Assembly: GCF_964340395.1 (NCBI RefSeq)
Contig: NC_135555.1
Location: forward strand, 20,617,447 to 20,681,446
Origin: Glandiceps talaboti
Taxonomy: Eukaryota > Hemichordata > Enteropneusta > Spengelidae
DNA length: 64,000 bases
Direction: 5' to 3'
Positions 44,013-55,185 of this stretch are shown here, in pieces. The notes under the pieces were generated by a model, which was not told the origin of the DNA, did no database searches, and worked only from the letters and a program-made list of their open reading frames with translations. Numbering within the stretch: position 1 is the first letter of the stretch; every line of letters begins with the position of its first letter. A program made the position numbers and the translations under genes.

Positions 44013-45186
44013 GTAAATTTGTAATCAATGTTTGGGGCGGGACCTCGATTCTGGCGCATATTGCATGACTAACTGACACCAGCCATCCATCCACCCATAC
44101 AGTGACAGTTGTTTGTACATTATACAAGAATTGTTCTTAGGTAGTGAGTTATCGTCGGCGTTATTTTTCAATCAAATGTATTTATTGTAATGTCATACCG
44201 ACGGTGTTATATAGTTTAAATATAATTGTGTTGTGACCTAGACGGGGTGGGGAGGGGCCGGCTGCGTAACTAGACTGTGTAAAATGAAATCAGGTGACTC
44301 TGCTGAGATTTCCAAATCCAAACGGTAAACCCAAACTCTAGACATTCCACACACCCAAAAACTTACGGAGCTCAAGACCCTTGATCTATGTAATGCTTGA
44401 GACGACACTTCGTATAATGAAATAGCTAAGGCCTGATCAAAACAATTGATTATTTGAATAATGAAATAATAACAAATGAAGGAAATTTTGAGAATGCAAC
44501 GAATTTTGTGAGCAAAATTTAAGTAAAATATACCCCTGAACTTGGGCAGGTCTTTCAAAAATTATTCCAACCTAGAAAAGAATGCCTTTTCTCATACTTA
44601 ATGAGCACAAAAACCCACCCCTTTCCAGCACATTTTGGGTGAATCGACGTAACATAGTCATTACTATACATTTGTGTTTAACCTCAGATTACTATGAAGA
44701 CGACACCACATCAGGTCGTCTGGCAGGGAGATGCTATTTCACAAGCATAGAACTTTTAAAACTTATGAAAAATATCATTGAACCAGTATTCTGACATGAT
44801 AGTTTATTATACCCTATGTGTGACTACCTCGTACTCAAAGTGGGGCTATCGATTTGTTGTGCCACGTCATGCCCGATGATCGACGGGATATTAACGGTTC
44901 GCTCCCCTGCAATGTCTCTTTGATTCGAGCCTAGTGGCACAAATGTTGCAATAATGAAGCGATAAAAAGTGCCCCCTAAACAACTGAAGAAAGTGAAACA
45001 CGGTTCATGTTTTGATTTTCGATGAGTCTCAAAAAAAACCCCGAATGTTCAAAAATCGATATCAACATCCAAAAACCAACTTCGAAATTACATGCATTCT
45101 AAACGTCGATTGCTTAAAAACGTATTCATGGTTTGAAATTACGTCAAAAAACGAGGATTTCACTTGGACGTCTTTAGTCACGCACC
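44013..45186 (+). mobile_element. TIR DNA element, truncated copy
   Basis: This segment is an inverted copy of most of the element at 49275-54049. Its inner part (from about 44960) is one long terminal inverted repeat, ending TTAGTCACGCACC at 45186. The outer TIR is missing: homology stops at 44013, where the GTCATTCCA satellite begins. Shared landmarks with the other copy include GTAATCAATGTTTGGGGCGG, GAGGGGCCGGCTGCG and CTTACGGAGCTCAAGACCCT. No transposase is recognised, so it is non-autonomous. Confidence 0.75.
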
Positions 45187-45385
45187 AATTATACATATTA
45201 AGTTTTGACTTCCCCTTTTCGACTCATCATGTAACCTTTGACTCTTGTTTTGTAAGTATTAGTACGTAAAGATGTCACACACTCTTTGAATCATCACATA
45301 GAAGTTGACCCCATAATTTTGACAATGTATATTACGCAGATTCCAAGTTGCAAAATTGCAAAATTTTCCGACATTTCTTACACCA

Positions 45386-45402
45386 GGTGCGTGACTAACG
45401 AC
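45386..45402 (+). repeat. Isolated terminus word of the TIR element
   Basis: GGTGCGTGACTAACGAC matches the first 17 bases of the TIR element family, but the sequence beyond it does not. It may be a remnant end. Confidence 0.4.
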
Positions 45403-45896
45403 CCCTTACCCCTTTCTCACACATCATCAATCCCAAAAGATAAAATGCCCAACCATCAATAATTACTATTAAGTTGTGTTTCAGTAAATTTAAATCAAAA
45501 GTTGTCTTAAACTTTTTCGTTATTCGAAATTGGTCCTTGCAGAAGTAGTACAGAATTAGCTTTTACAGTTATCTATAGACTGAAATGTACGTACAAAGGA
45601 AGCTCCATGGCTTAGCAACAATTCGATCTTGAAACTCCAATATTCCAACGCGCGCGCCAACAAAGGCGCATTTCGAAACTCCAACATTCCAACGCGTCAA
45701 TCACCAACCACGGCATATTTCGAATGCGTACAACAATGTATAGAAGGGTGATACGAATTTTCCATGTTCTATGCATGTCAACGCGTATTCTGTTTATCAC
45801 ACCACGGACATCAGAACATCTGTACACACGTACCTATGTCTTTGTCCGGAGATCTTGTATGAGCGGGTAGATTCCTAGTTTGAATTCTACGCCATC

Positions 45897-46967
45897 ATGG
45901 CTACTACGTCCATCTTCGTTAAAGGCAGTGATTCCAACGACGGAATTGAAGTCATCGACCTAGATCAGTCGGGTGGAAAACCCACATCACAGCATCAAAA
46001 TGTGAACAACTCTACCGCGCCACATCGTGCTGACAACAGGATTAGGTGGAGTGAACCGAAGGGAAAGAAAAAGAAGACAAAGAGAAAGAGAGAAGGGAAG
46101 AAAAATGTAAGGGTTCAAAGTGAACACTTACAGACATCTGGTCTGATGACGGAATCCAAGAAGGATGGTACTGCAGCCGAACCAACGGATTTATCCGGTA
46201 AAAACAAGAAGGCTGTAGGCGATGTGCCAGTAGCAAATGGTTCTGTAGGTTGTTTCGGGTCGATTGCCCGAATGTTTTCCAGACTACGTGAACGAATTCA
46301 ACTGAAACGTGGCCAAGTGGTACCAATTGGTGGTTTGACAACTTCTGACGCCCTGCGCTCCCCATTACCTATGTTTGGACCACGCAACCAATCGCCATCA
46401 TTTGATCATTTTGTTACCAAGACTACCCGGGATGCTGGTGATAATGTTCAGCGGAGTGTGGGTAAGTCTGATTGTCTATTTTCAAGACAACTCACGTCTT
46501 GGTAGAAGGTTTACTTTCACAGGAAAATTAATAAGTTCAACTGATCTAACGTTATATTACATGAATTCTATGATTAACATTATTACATACGATAGATAGA
46601 GCTATGCCGGATACTCCTAGTCTAAGAGTAAATGCTTTTTTTTTTTAAATTTAATTTAGTTTATCCAGATGGATCAACCCAGAAAACCGCTGTCGAAGGC
46701 GAACGAAAAAACATCGCCTATAAAATTGAATTTGATATCTCTAAGCCAGTCAGGTTGCCACCTCTGAAAATACGCCAGTCCAAGTCCGCAGCTCTACCAC
46801 CCATAAACGTGTTTGAACTGGAGGCCAAGCTTCGAAGGGCAGAAGAGCGACGGATGGCAGTGGTTGCACAAAAGAAAGAAAAGGCTGCTTCTATGGGTCA
46901 ACGTGTATCCATGGATATTACCAAACACAAGTCAGAAACAGCCACCTTGAAATCAAAGAAATTGTAA
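45897..46967 (+). CDS. Stathmin-like domain protein, two exons, complete
   Basis: Exon 1 45897-46461 (ATG in CATCATGG) and exon 2 46660-46967 (TAA) join in frame to 290 residues. The C-terminal part resembles stathmin-domain-containing protein 1: YKIEFDISKPVRLPPLK precedes a charged helix FELEAKLRRAEERRMAVVAQ (about 240-259), comparable to the EEIQKKLEAAEERRK core of stathmins, which bind tubulin dimers. The helix is short, so a full two-tubulin stathmin is unlikely. The N-terminal part is disordered, with IEVIDLD (a possible SUMO-interacting motif, ~18-24) and a Lys/Arg cluster (KKKKTKRKREGKK, ~57-69) like a nuclear signal. Acceptors at 46660 (TTTAG) and 46669 (CCAG) are 9 bp apart and both keep the frame, so forms with or without three residues are possible. 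The gene lies between two inverted copies of a TIR element. Orthology to STMND1 is inferred, not certain. Confidence 0.7.
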
Positions 46968-47112
46968 ACATTGAAAAAGAAAAATGAGCTGTAGCAACAG
47001 AGGGAGCATACATTCTATATACTCTACATGTACATTTTATGGGGGGGGGGGGTAAATTTAACCTTCCGATTTGAAGCAAAGTTATTGTCACCAGGCTGGG
47101 GCTAGCTACCTA

Positions 47113-47350
47113 TTAAGGTTGTTGTGTTGTCGCCATCATGGTTTCCTTAGGTTGTTGTGTTTTTGCCATGGTTACCTATAAGGTTGTTGTGTTTTCTCCA
47201 TGGTTACCTATGGCTGTTGTGTTTTCGCCATGGTTACCTAAGGTTGTTATGTTGTCGCCATCATGGTTACCTAACATAGGTTGTTATGCTGTTGTCCTGG
47301 TTATATAAGATTGTTGTCATCATGATTGAAGCTTCAAGGTTGTTGTCATC
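47113..47350 (+). repeat. ~36-bp minisatellite in the 3' UTR of the stathmin-like gene
   Basis: About seven imperfect copies of AAGGTTGTTGTGTTTTCGCC followed by ATGGTTACCT, decaying to the right. It is preceded by a G-run at 47041-47052. Confidence 0.85.
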
Positions 47351-47498
47351 GTGGGTATCGAAGGTTGGTTATCTGTTTGCCTGACTTCTCAACCATGAGA
47401 AGTGGGAACATTTGTAAAAAGCATACCGAATCAGTTGTCGTAGTATGTACTTATTATTTTCATTTGTACTTACACTATCACTCTATTCAAGGAAAAAG

Positions 47499-47504
47499 AA
47501 TAAA
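47499..47504 (+). promoter_or_regulatory. Candidate polyadenylation signal of the stathmin-like gene
   Basis: AATAAA 532 bases after the stop codon, downstream of the minisatellite. Confidence 0.45.
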
Positions 47505-47529
47505 CTACTCTGTTTGCTTCATGCTCTAA

Positions 47530-48690
47530 CATTTTGTCATTGTCTCTCATTTCTTGCAAATAATACACTAATGAGACTCAACTTTGTTAATGTTACGCCC
47601 TCGTGACGCGGCCATCCAAACAACCAACACAAATGTGTCGGATTCATTCAAATACCACCACCACCACCTATACCTAGTAATTTCTTTATTCACTTTTAAT
47701 GCAATCTTTGTCGACTTCGGAGTGGCCAATAATGAATACCCAGTCTTCCAAATTGTAATTTAGTCAAAATAACCCAACCTCAATGATATAAAGACGGAAC
47801 ATACAGAACGAACACCTTTCACACCTTTTATTTGTACCAACACTGAGGAACATGTTCTCCAAATATTAGCCTTATATCTGTTCTTATCAAACCACGTGTG
47901 TAACACAAGTATCTGTATGTACTTCCATCATGCTGCTGAGCCAAGTGTTTTTAATCTAATTCTTTACTTTCCCTGTTTGTAAAAGGTTCCCGTTCGTTCA
48001 CGGTCTGATGTCAACAGTTGTATAAAGCGCATGGAGTTCCGTTATTCCGTTGTGTAGATATCAACACATTCTTTTCCAGCATCCACGTCAAAACTAGAAA
48101 TTGAAGGTATGGACAAAACAGTTGCTCCCTCATCTTTCTTTTTTTTCAACCACTGTAAGTACTGAGGGGGTTTTATAAATAAATGTGATTCTACACAAAT
48201 TAAATTTCTACGCAAACAAAGTTTAAAATGCACCTTGAAAGACTTTCAACTCAGAAATCTTAAATGCATGGTATATGTGAATACACGGGTGGATTTCTAT
48301 TCTATGCCCTGTAGCTTTGACTGATTTTTATATATTATCTTTCTCGTCGCCCATCCCCTCCCCCCTCCTCCAAATTTCCAATGATAGTTGACTTCAAAAT
48401 ATAGAACACAAAATATTCTGCAGTACTGCAAACATGTAGGTGACTCATTTACAAAATGTTCCCGTTATTTGTTATTCCTCATCATTTAGCCCAGCTTCTC
48501 GGCCACTCGCGAGCTATTCTGCTACCCCAAAGTTCACCACTGATGTCATGGTTGAATCTATAAATAGTGTTCACTGACATGTAAATGTAATCAAATTGTA
48601 TCAATGTGTACAAACGATGTGTCCACAATTTAGCCACTCAATGAGAAAAAAAATAAAGTTCAGAAAAACGAAGTAAGGGGTTTCTGTGTA
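47530..48690. other. Gene-free stretch
   Basis: No coding exon or repeat family seen elsewhere in the window was recognised. Confidence 0.4.
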
Positions 48691-48692
48691 AA

Positions 48693-49115
48693 CTACGGAG
48701 CAAACAACTGGGTAGGTTCACAATCAGGCTGTAACTCCATCCATAACAAACACCGAGAAAACATAGCTGCCGCTTCGCCGTGCGATGATACTGGTTCACA
48801 TGAGACATCGTTTTCTTTATCTTCAGTTTCACTATCAATTTCAGTGTCAATCTTAGCATCGTGTGATATCTCTTCATCATCAAAAGTTTGGTGTCCGGGG
48901 TCTGCTTCATTCGTAGTATAAGCGAGTCCGAAATTTCCTGTCTGTCAGTGGGAGCGATCTGGTCAATCACACCACCATGTTTTCGTTGTCGACGTCATCT
49001 GATACTGTTTCACCACTAGTTGTTACGATCGGTTCTGTAACTGCCTCATCAGGGATGTCCAACTTGAATTTGTGCCATGCATTACGGAGAGTGTCTGCTG
49101 TCAATACATTCCAGG
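48693..49115 (-). pseudogene. Broken Tigger/pogo-type DDE transposase, C-terminal remnant
   Basis: On the minus strand from 49115, WNVLTADTLRNAWHKFKL is the helix after the DDE core of Tigger/pogo (jerky-like) transposases. A Glu/Asp-rich linker follows. In a shifted frame, AAMFSRCLLWMELQPDCEPT matches the usual closing helix of the family, ending at a stop at 48693-48695. The two parts are in different frames, and the CENPB-type DNA-binding and DDE domains are absent. It is therefore a dead fragment of a plain DNA transposon. The TIR element at 49275 begins only 160 bp upstream and may have separated the missing part. Confidence 0.65.
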
Positions 49116-49644
49116 ATTAGGAAGCTGAAAAAGTTTTACACCTTTGAAAATCTTTATTGGAAAAAGAAACGAAACTCCTTCACTTCTGACCGACAATCAT
49201 CTTTTCGGTATCACAATCAATGGTCAACAATGCCACAACAGATATAGAGCTAAATTTCTTGCATAAAGCATTCAGGTGCGTGACTAAAGACGTCCAAGTG
49301 AAATCCTAATCTATCCAGAGATGATATGATTCGTTTTTTGACGTAATTTCAAACCATGAATACGTTTTTAAACAATCGACATTTAGAAATACATGTAATT
49401 TTGAAGTTGGTTTTTGGATGTTGATATCGATTTTTGAACATTCGTTTTTTTTATAGACTCATCGAAAATCAAAACATGAACCGAGTTTCACTTTCTTCAG
49501 CTGTTTAGGGGTACTTTTTATCGTTACATTATTGCAACATTTGTGCCACTAGGCTCGAATCAAAGAGACATCGCAGGGAAGCAAACCTACGGAAGCGTAT
49601 TAGTGCCAAGTTGTAAGGAAAAAAATAAAATTTAAAATCTCGTA

Positions 49645-49922
49645 ATTACGAGATTTCAATTCTCGTAATTACGACTTTTTTTCTCGTAATTACGACTTTT
49701 TTCTCGTAATTACGAGTTTTCAATTCTCGTAATTACGACTTTTCGATTCTCGTAATTACGACTTTTTTTCTCGTAATTACGACTTTTTTCTCGTAATTAC
49801 GACTTTTCAATTCTCGTAATTACGACTTTTCGATTCTCGTAATTACGACTTTTTTCTCGTAATTACGACTTTTCAATTCTCGTAATTACGACTTTTCGAT
49901 TCTCGTAATTACGACTTTTTGA
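49645..49922 (+). repeat. Palindrome array in left terminal repeat
   Basis: Thirteen CGTAATTACG palindromes sit in units of 19-23 bp reading TCTCGTAATTACGACTTTT with spacers TTC, CGAT or CAAT. The outermost unit is extended to the full dyad CTCGTAATTACGAG. Confidence 0.95.
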
Positions 49923-50424
49923 ATGTGGTAAGCCAACAACAGTTAGTAGCAAGTCAGTTATCACTCTGAGCGCGGGATTTAGGAGTGAACCATTTGACTT
50001 TTGGGATTCCCAAGGTCCATATTTAGAAGGGGACACATCACCCTCTCATTATCAAATATGTAGTATTGTTTTGTTTTTGGTTTGCTGCGGAGGAATGGAG
50101 TTAGAGGTAACATGGAAAATATAAGCAATCACATCAAAATAGTCACAGCCTTAAAATTCGGAAAGTAACTTGTTTTTATGCCATTTTCTTCGCCCCCCCT
50201 CCATCAAGTAACATTACCCTTATATAGTACTGCATTCTAAGCGCTTTCAACGAAGTGCATAAAATGTATTTGGAGCTTGCGCCTTGCTGATCAAAAATAG
50301 GTCACATGCTGCCATGCATGGTGATAAAAACATCGTAAGACGCCACATGTTTTATACGAACATGAACTTTACTAATATATACATGTTTTAGATTTTCATA
50401 ATAATCACAGGTTTAATTCTCCGA

Positions 50425-50885
50425 GTCGTAATTACGAGAATCGTTCTAAAAGATTCTCGTAATTACGACTTTTTGATTCTCGTAATTACGACTTTTTGAT
50501 TCTCGTAATTACGACTTTTCGATTCTCGTAATTACGACTTTTTGATTCTCGTAATTACGACTTTTCGATTCTCGTAATTACGACTTTCTGATTCTCGTAA
50601 TTACGACTTTTTGATTCTCGTAATTACGACTTTTTGATTCTCGTAATTACGACTTTTCGATTCTCGTAATTACGACTTTTCGATTCTCGTAATTACGACT
50701 TTTCGATTCTCGTAATTACGACTTTTTGATTCTCGTAATTACGACTTTTCGATTCTCGTAATTACGACTTTTTGATTCTCGTAATTACGACTTTTTGATT
50801 CTCGTAATTACGACTTTTCGATTCTCGTAATTACGACTTTACGATTCTCGTAATTACGACTTTTTGATTGTCGTAATTATGAAAT
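50425..50885 (+). repeat. Central 23-bp palindrome array
   Basis: About nineteen perfect CGTAATTACG copies plus one decayed copy, in a regular 23-bp unit (ATTCTCGTAATTACGACTTT plus TTG or TCG). The array has the same orientation as the left terminal array and opposite to the right one. It begins with one inverted copy (GTCGTAATTACGAGAATC). Confidence 0.95.
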
Positions 50886-51914
50886 TATGATTTTTTTATT
50901 GTTTGTTATTTTTCAATTTTTGAATTGTTCAGACACGAATCTTATAATTTTGATGTACTAAGCAGATGTACTATAGAGTGTTTGACACGGTAACCGGTTT
51001 GTATGATTTGATTGCGTTTTTCGTTTCTTTAAAAAAAACTCGAGTGCATTAAAACAGCGAAGAATATGCTTTCATTATATGTCGGCAAAATGAATCAATA
51101 ATGGGTTTGAAATTGAAGAAAATAGTATTTACCATCTGATATTTGGTAAAATTCACAACTTTAGTTTAGAATTTTCTTCATTAAGGTAAATCAGATTTAT
51201 ACGGTTTTGAAATTTAAAATTCAATAACGTGGCACCGTAGGTCGTTCGATCAAGTTTGAAAATGTGTGGAGACCTTTTCCACGGTTGATAAATACTTGAA
51301 TATATGTATTTGGTATGGTATAATAATATTGGTTTGAGGGTCAGTTAGCCAAGTGACCGGTTTGTCGAGGTTATTGACCCTGGTATATCAGGGTGTTAGT
51401 AGTAAGGCATTGGCGAGACGTCCCCAGATAGAAACTTTATTGATCCTTCTTTTATCAGTCGTAATCCTGTCTTGTATTGGACAGTTTCCCTACATCTTCA
51501 TCATTGGATATAAGTTGGAGTTGTGTCCGAATTTCAGAAGAATATCTATATGTTTAATATTGGACTCCATTATTTGAACAAATTCTTTGCTGATGAAGAA
51601 TTCTTGTTGTTCTGGAATTCTTGTTTTGTGTTTATTATTTGGCTAAGTTCATTGACAGATTGCAGTGAACCTACTAACTTCTTGTTGCATCCAGTATATG
51701 TGTGTACATATATGTGAACACGTTATTTCATTGCCATTTCTTTTTTTAACCTATTGGTGTTATGTAATTTCACTGGACTTATATTCAGAGAGTGTTCAGT
51801 TCACTTACTACCCGATGATCGGGTGTTGTTGAGAAGTCAGCTGTTGCTTATAACATGAACTTAAAATGGCAGTGTGATTTTTCCAGTTAGATATCAACTT
51901 ACCGGAGAATTGCG

Positions 51915-52252
51915 ACGTAATTACGAGAATCGAAATGTCTTTACGATTCAAGTAATTACGAGATTCGAAAAGTCGTAATTACGAGAATCGAAAAGTCGTA
52001 ATTACGAGAATTGAGAAGTCGTAATTACGAGAAAAAAGTCGTAATTACGAGAAAAAAGTCGTAATTACGAGAATCGAAAAGTCGTAATTACGAGAATTGA
52101 AAACTCGTAATTACGAGAAAAAAGTCGTAATTACGAGAAAAAAGTCGTAATTACGAGAATCGAAAAGTCGTAATTACGAGAATTGAAAACTCGTAATTAC
52201 GAGAAAAAAGTCGTAATTACGAGAATTGAAATCTCGTAATTACGAGATTTTA
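51915..52252 (-). repeat. Palindrome array in right terminal repeat
   Basis: Fourteen perfect CGTAATTACG copies plus one decayed copy, the inverse of the left array (AAAAGTCGTAATTACGAGAA). The inner element sequence between 50886 and 51914 is AT-rich, with short open frames only and no recognisable protein. Confidence 0.95.
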
Positions 52253-54049
52253 AATTTTATTTTTTTCCTTACAACTTGGCACTAATACGCTTCCGTACAA
52301 ACCAGACGTCTTCGTTAATATCCCGTCGATCACCGGGCATGACGTGGCACAACAAATCGATAGCCCCACTTTGAGTACGAGATAGTCACACATAGGGTTT
52401 AATAAACTATCATGTCAGAATACTGGTTCAATGATATTTTTCATAAGTTTTAAAAGTTCTATGCTTGTGAAATAGCGTCTCCCTGCCAGACGACCTGTCT
52501 GATTTAAACCGATATGTATATTCTTCAACCAGCAGTGGATGTTGTGTCGACAATTTTACCAGCCGACACACACGAATTCGCATCGCCATCTTCGCTACTC
52601 AGCCTTATCAAGTATAACACTACACACAGGTGTGTGCGAGTTAGGATAAAAACTGAATACTAATTAGATGGCGAATGACTTGGTTTCAACCAATGGGTGA
52701 ACGCATTGTAATAGACTTTACACTCAAGGTAGGCGTAATTAGTTTGACTGACATGTACAAATATATATATCAGCCAATCAGGAATCGTTAAATCAAAGTC
52801 ACTCCTCAAATTTTAGCGAACAATAATCTGCATCTAGCTAGATCTGTCAGTGTTTTTAAAAAAGGGAAAAACTGACACGCATGCACGGGGAAAGAATGTA
52901 CGACGCTAAGCTTATTAGATCTCATTAATTTGATCTTTCGCTAAACTGTGCCAAGTCTATTGCCATGCTGTGTTCGAAGCTCGGCAACCTTGTGTTCATA
53001 GTGGTCTGAGGTTTAACACAAACGTATAGTAATGACTATGTTACGTCGACTCACCCAAAATGTGCTGGAAATGGTTGGGGTTTTTTTTTATTGCTCATTA
53101 AGTATGATAAAGGGCATTCTTTTCTAGGTTGGAATATTTTTTGAAAGACCTGCCCAAGTTCAGGGGTATATTTTACTTAAATTTTGCTCACAAAATTCGC
53201 TGCTTTCTCAAAATTTGCTTACAATTGTTATTATTTCATTATTCAAATAATCAACTCAAGCATTACATAGATCAAGGGTCTTGAGCTCCGTAAGTTTTTG
53301 GGTGTGTGGAATGTCTAGAGTTTGGGTTTACCGTTTGGATTTGGAAGTCTCAGCAGAGTCACCTGATTTTATTTTGCACAGTCTAGTGGCGCAGCCGGCC
53401 CCTCCCCATCCCCGTCTACGTCACAACACAAATATATTTAAACTATATAACACCGTCGGTATGACATCACAATAAATACATTTGATTGAAAAAATAATAC
53501 CGACGATAACTCACTACCTAAAAACAATTCTTGTATAATGTACAAACAATCGTCACTGTATGGGTGGATGGATGGCTGGTATCAGTTAGTCATGTAATAT
53601 GCGCCAGAAACGAGGTCCCGCCCCAAACATTGATTACAAATTTACAATTTATTTGTACATTTAGGACGTCCAATAGGATATGTTCATATTCCACGGTATC
53701 TGTTACTTGTTGTCTTCGCTTTCCTTTGATCTTCGCTTTGATATCATTTTTAGTAAACAAAATGCAAACTTCAAAGAAACTGCAGATAGTACGAGTAAAA
53801 GGTGCCCCCTAACTTTCCAGTAAAACGTTGAAACGTGAAACGTTGTTTGTGGTTTGATTTTGATTGCGTTTCAAATAACGAAAGTTCGTATTTCGATATC
53901 AACACCTGCAACACTAAGTTCCAAATTCACATGTAATTTCAAATGTTGATTTCTTAAACACGTATTGATGGTTTGAAATTACGTCAAAAACGAATCAATT
54001 CATCTCTGGATAGATTAGGATTTCACTTGGACGTCGTTAGTCACGCACC

Positions 54050-55185
54050 ATCAATTCATTAGAAGTTGCATTGTTGGATAAACGTTTGGTTTTCGCTTTG
54101 AATCAACCCAGGTTAGAGGGAGTCTGAAAGATCAGTCGTTGTGGGCGCTCTTTTAATCACTTAGCACAAAGGAATGGGATGATATTAAAGGACGCTCCGG
54201 CGACATAAATTACAGCCTATACGTTGTCTAGTGGTTTTGTTGTTGTACTAAGCGTGGGGCTGGGGGTGGGGGTGGGGGGGGGGATGGAGGCTGGAGTATT
54301 TCAGAAAAAAAATGTAGCTGGCCAAAAGCAGGAAAAAGAATTGCTGACCGACTCAAGACAACACATTTTTTCCAGCATGAGCTAAAAAATGTGTTGTGCT
54401 GAGAGTGGAGGAACTAACTACAAATGACAATTTCCAAGGTGCATGTGTTTTCAGAGAACTTGTTTAAGCTTATCTGTGTCTATTCAACAACACTACCATT
54501 AAGAAATAATATATTAATTACATACAAATAAAATACACCATTCAAACTTTTCAAATGTCGTGTATTGCAAGTTGTAGTAAGTATATTTTATTGACTTTCT
54601 ACGTCATGTTTATTATTACGAAAATAGTGTTCAGTCAGTGAACGCAAGGAGATACAAGTAAATTGTTACCATTTTGCCTTTTTGCGTGTAAAAAATGTTT
54701 ATGGGGGTGGGCTTAAACTAGGGTCGGTCGAGTTATCGGAAACACACTTTCTTTTTTATTTTGTCAGGCCTGAGAGAAATGAATTGGATTACAATTTTGT
54801 AAAAAAAAAATACGGAAAACAGTTGTGTCTTGCAGACAAATAAACGCCAAGTCTATAACAGTGCGTAACAAACAGACATCCTGCATCCAAACATTATAAT
54901 GTACTTTATTGTAGTAGCGTTTGTGTCTACAAATGTAAACGTTGATTATTTATATAAAAAAATAATTGATGGTGATATGGAATAAACGAGAGTCAAATCA
55001 TACCAAACAAGAAAATGTTATTGATTACTATAATACTGCAGCATCGGAACATCATTTTTTTATATAAAAGTGACATCTATGCAGTAACTTCGAATTTGAT
55101 TATAATTGCTAACAACATCGCAGTTGTACATCAACCAGGAGTCCACAGGTTGCTCACCCTAGCATCTGGTTAGGTTATTCCATTT
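54050..55185. other. Gene-free stretch with one family-D repeat arm
   Basis: It contains a G-rich run at 54255-54290 and a repeat family D arm near 54700-54790 (GAGTTATCGGAAACACAC, TCAGGCCTGAGAG). TTTATT at 54905-54910 reads AATAAA on the minus strand and may be the polyadenylation signal of the small gene at 55186-57373. Confidence 0.4.

Larger units (their letters stand above)
49588..52297. mobile_element. Foldback-type element with CGTAATTACG arrays and 6-bp target duplication
   Basis: The ends are exact inverted repeats beginning TACGGAAGCGTATTAGTGCC and identical for over 80 bp. CAAACC flanks both sides (49582-49587 and 52298-52303), and removing the element restores continuity of the TIR element around it. 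Inside each end are tandem palindrome arrays (about 49645-49920 and 51915-52250), and a third array lies at 50425-50880. In total about 46 perfect CGTAATTACG palindromes were counted. TIRs made of short tandem repeats are the Foldback/Galileo architecture. The 6-bp duplication fits neither of those families, and I do not assign a superfamily. No transposase is present. Confidence 0.85.
49275..54049 (-). mobile_element. TIR DNA element, full-length copy split by a nested insertion
   Basis: The left end GGTGCGTGACTAAAGACG at 49275 and right end CGTTAGTCACGCACC at 54049 open terminal inverted repeats of about 270 bp at an estimated 80% identity (by eye). They share CCAAGTGAAATCCTAATCTA, GACGTAATTTCAAACCAT and GTTGATATCGA words. 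Without the nested element (49588-52297 plus its target duplication) it is about 2.06 kb. No transposase is recognised. Short open frames shared with the copy at 44013-45186 are probably DNA-level similarity. It also carries ~480 bp (52520-53000) absent from the other copy. No convincing target duplication was found, so the superfamily is left open. Confidence 0.75.

Noticed and set aside
44238-44558. Minus-strand frame shared with 53281-53475 (SFWVCGMSRVWVYRLDLE)
   Set aside because: Both copies lie in the same repeated TIR element, so similarity reflects DNA duplication; no domain is recognised and the frames do not extend equally.
49645-52252. CRISPR-like appearance of regular repeats
   Set aside because: Units are contiguous tandem palindromes without unique spacers, in an animal genome, inside a TIR-bounded element.
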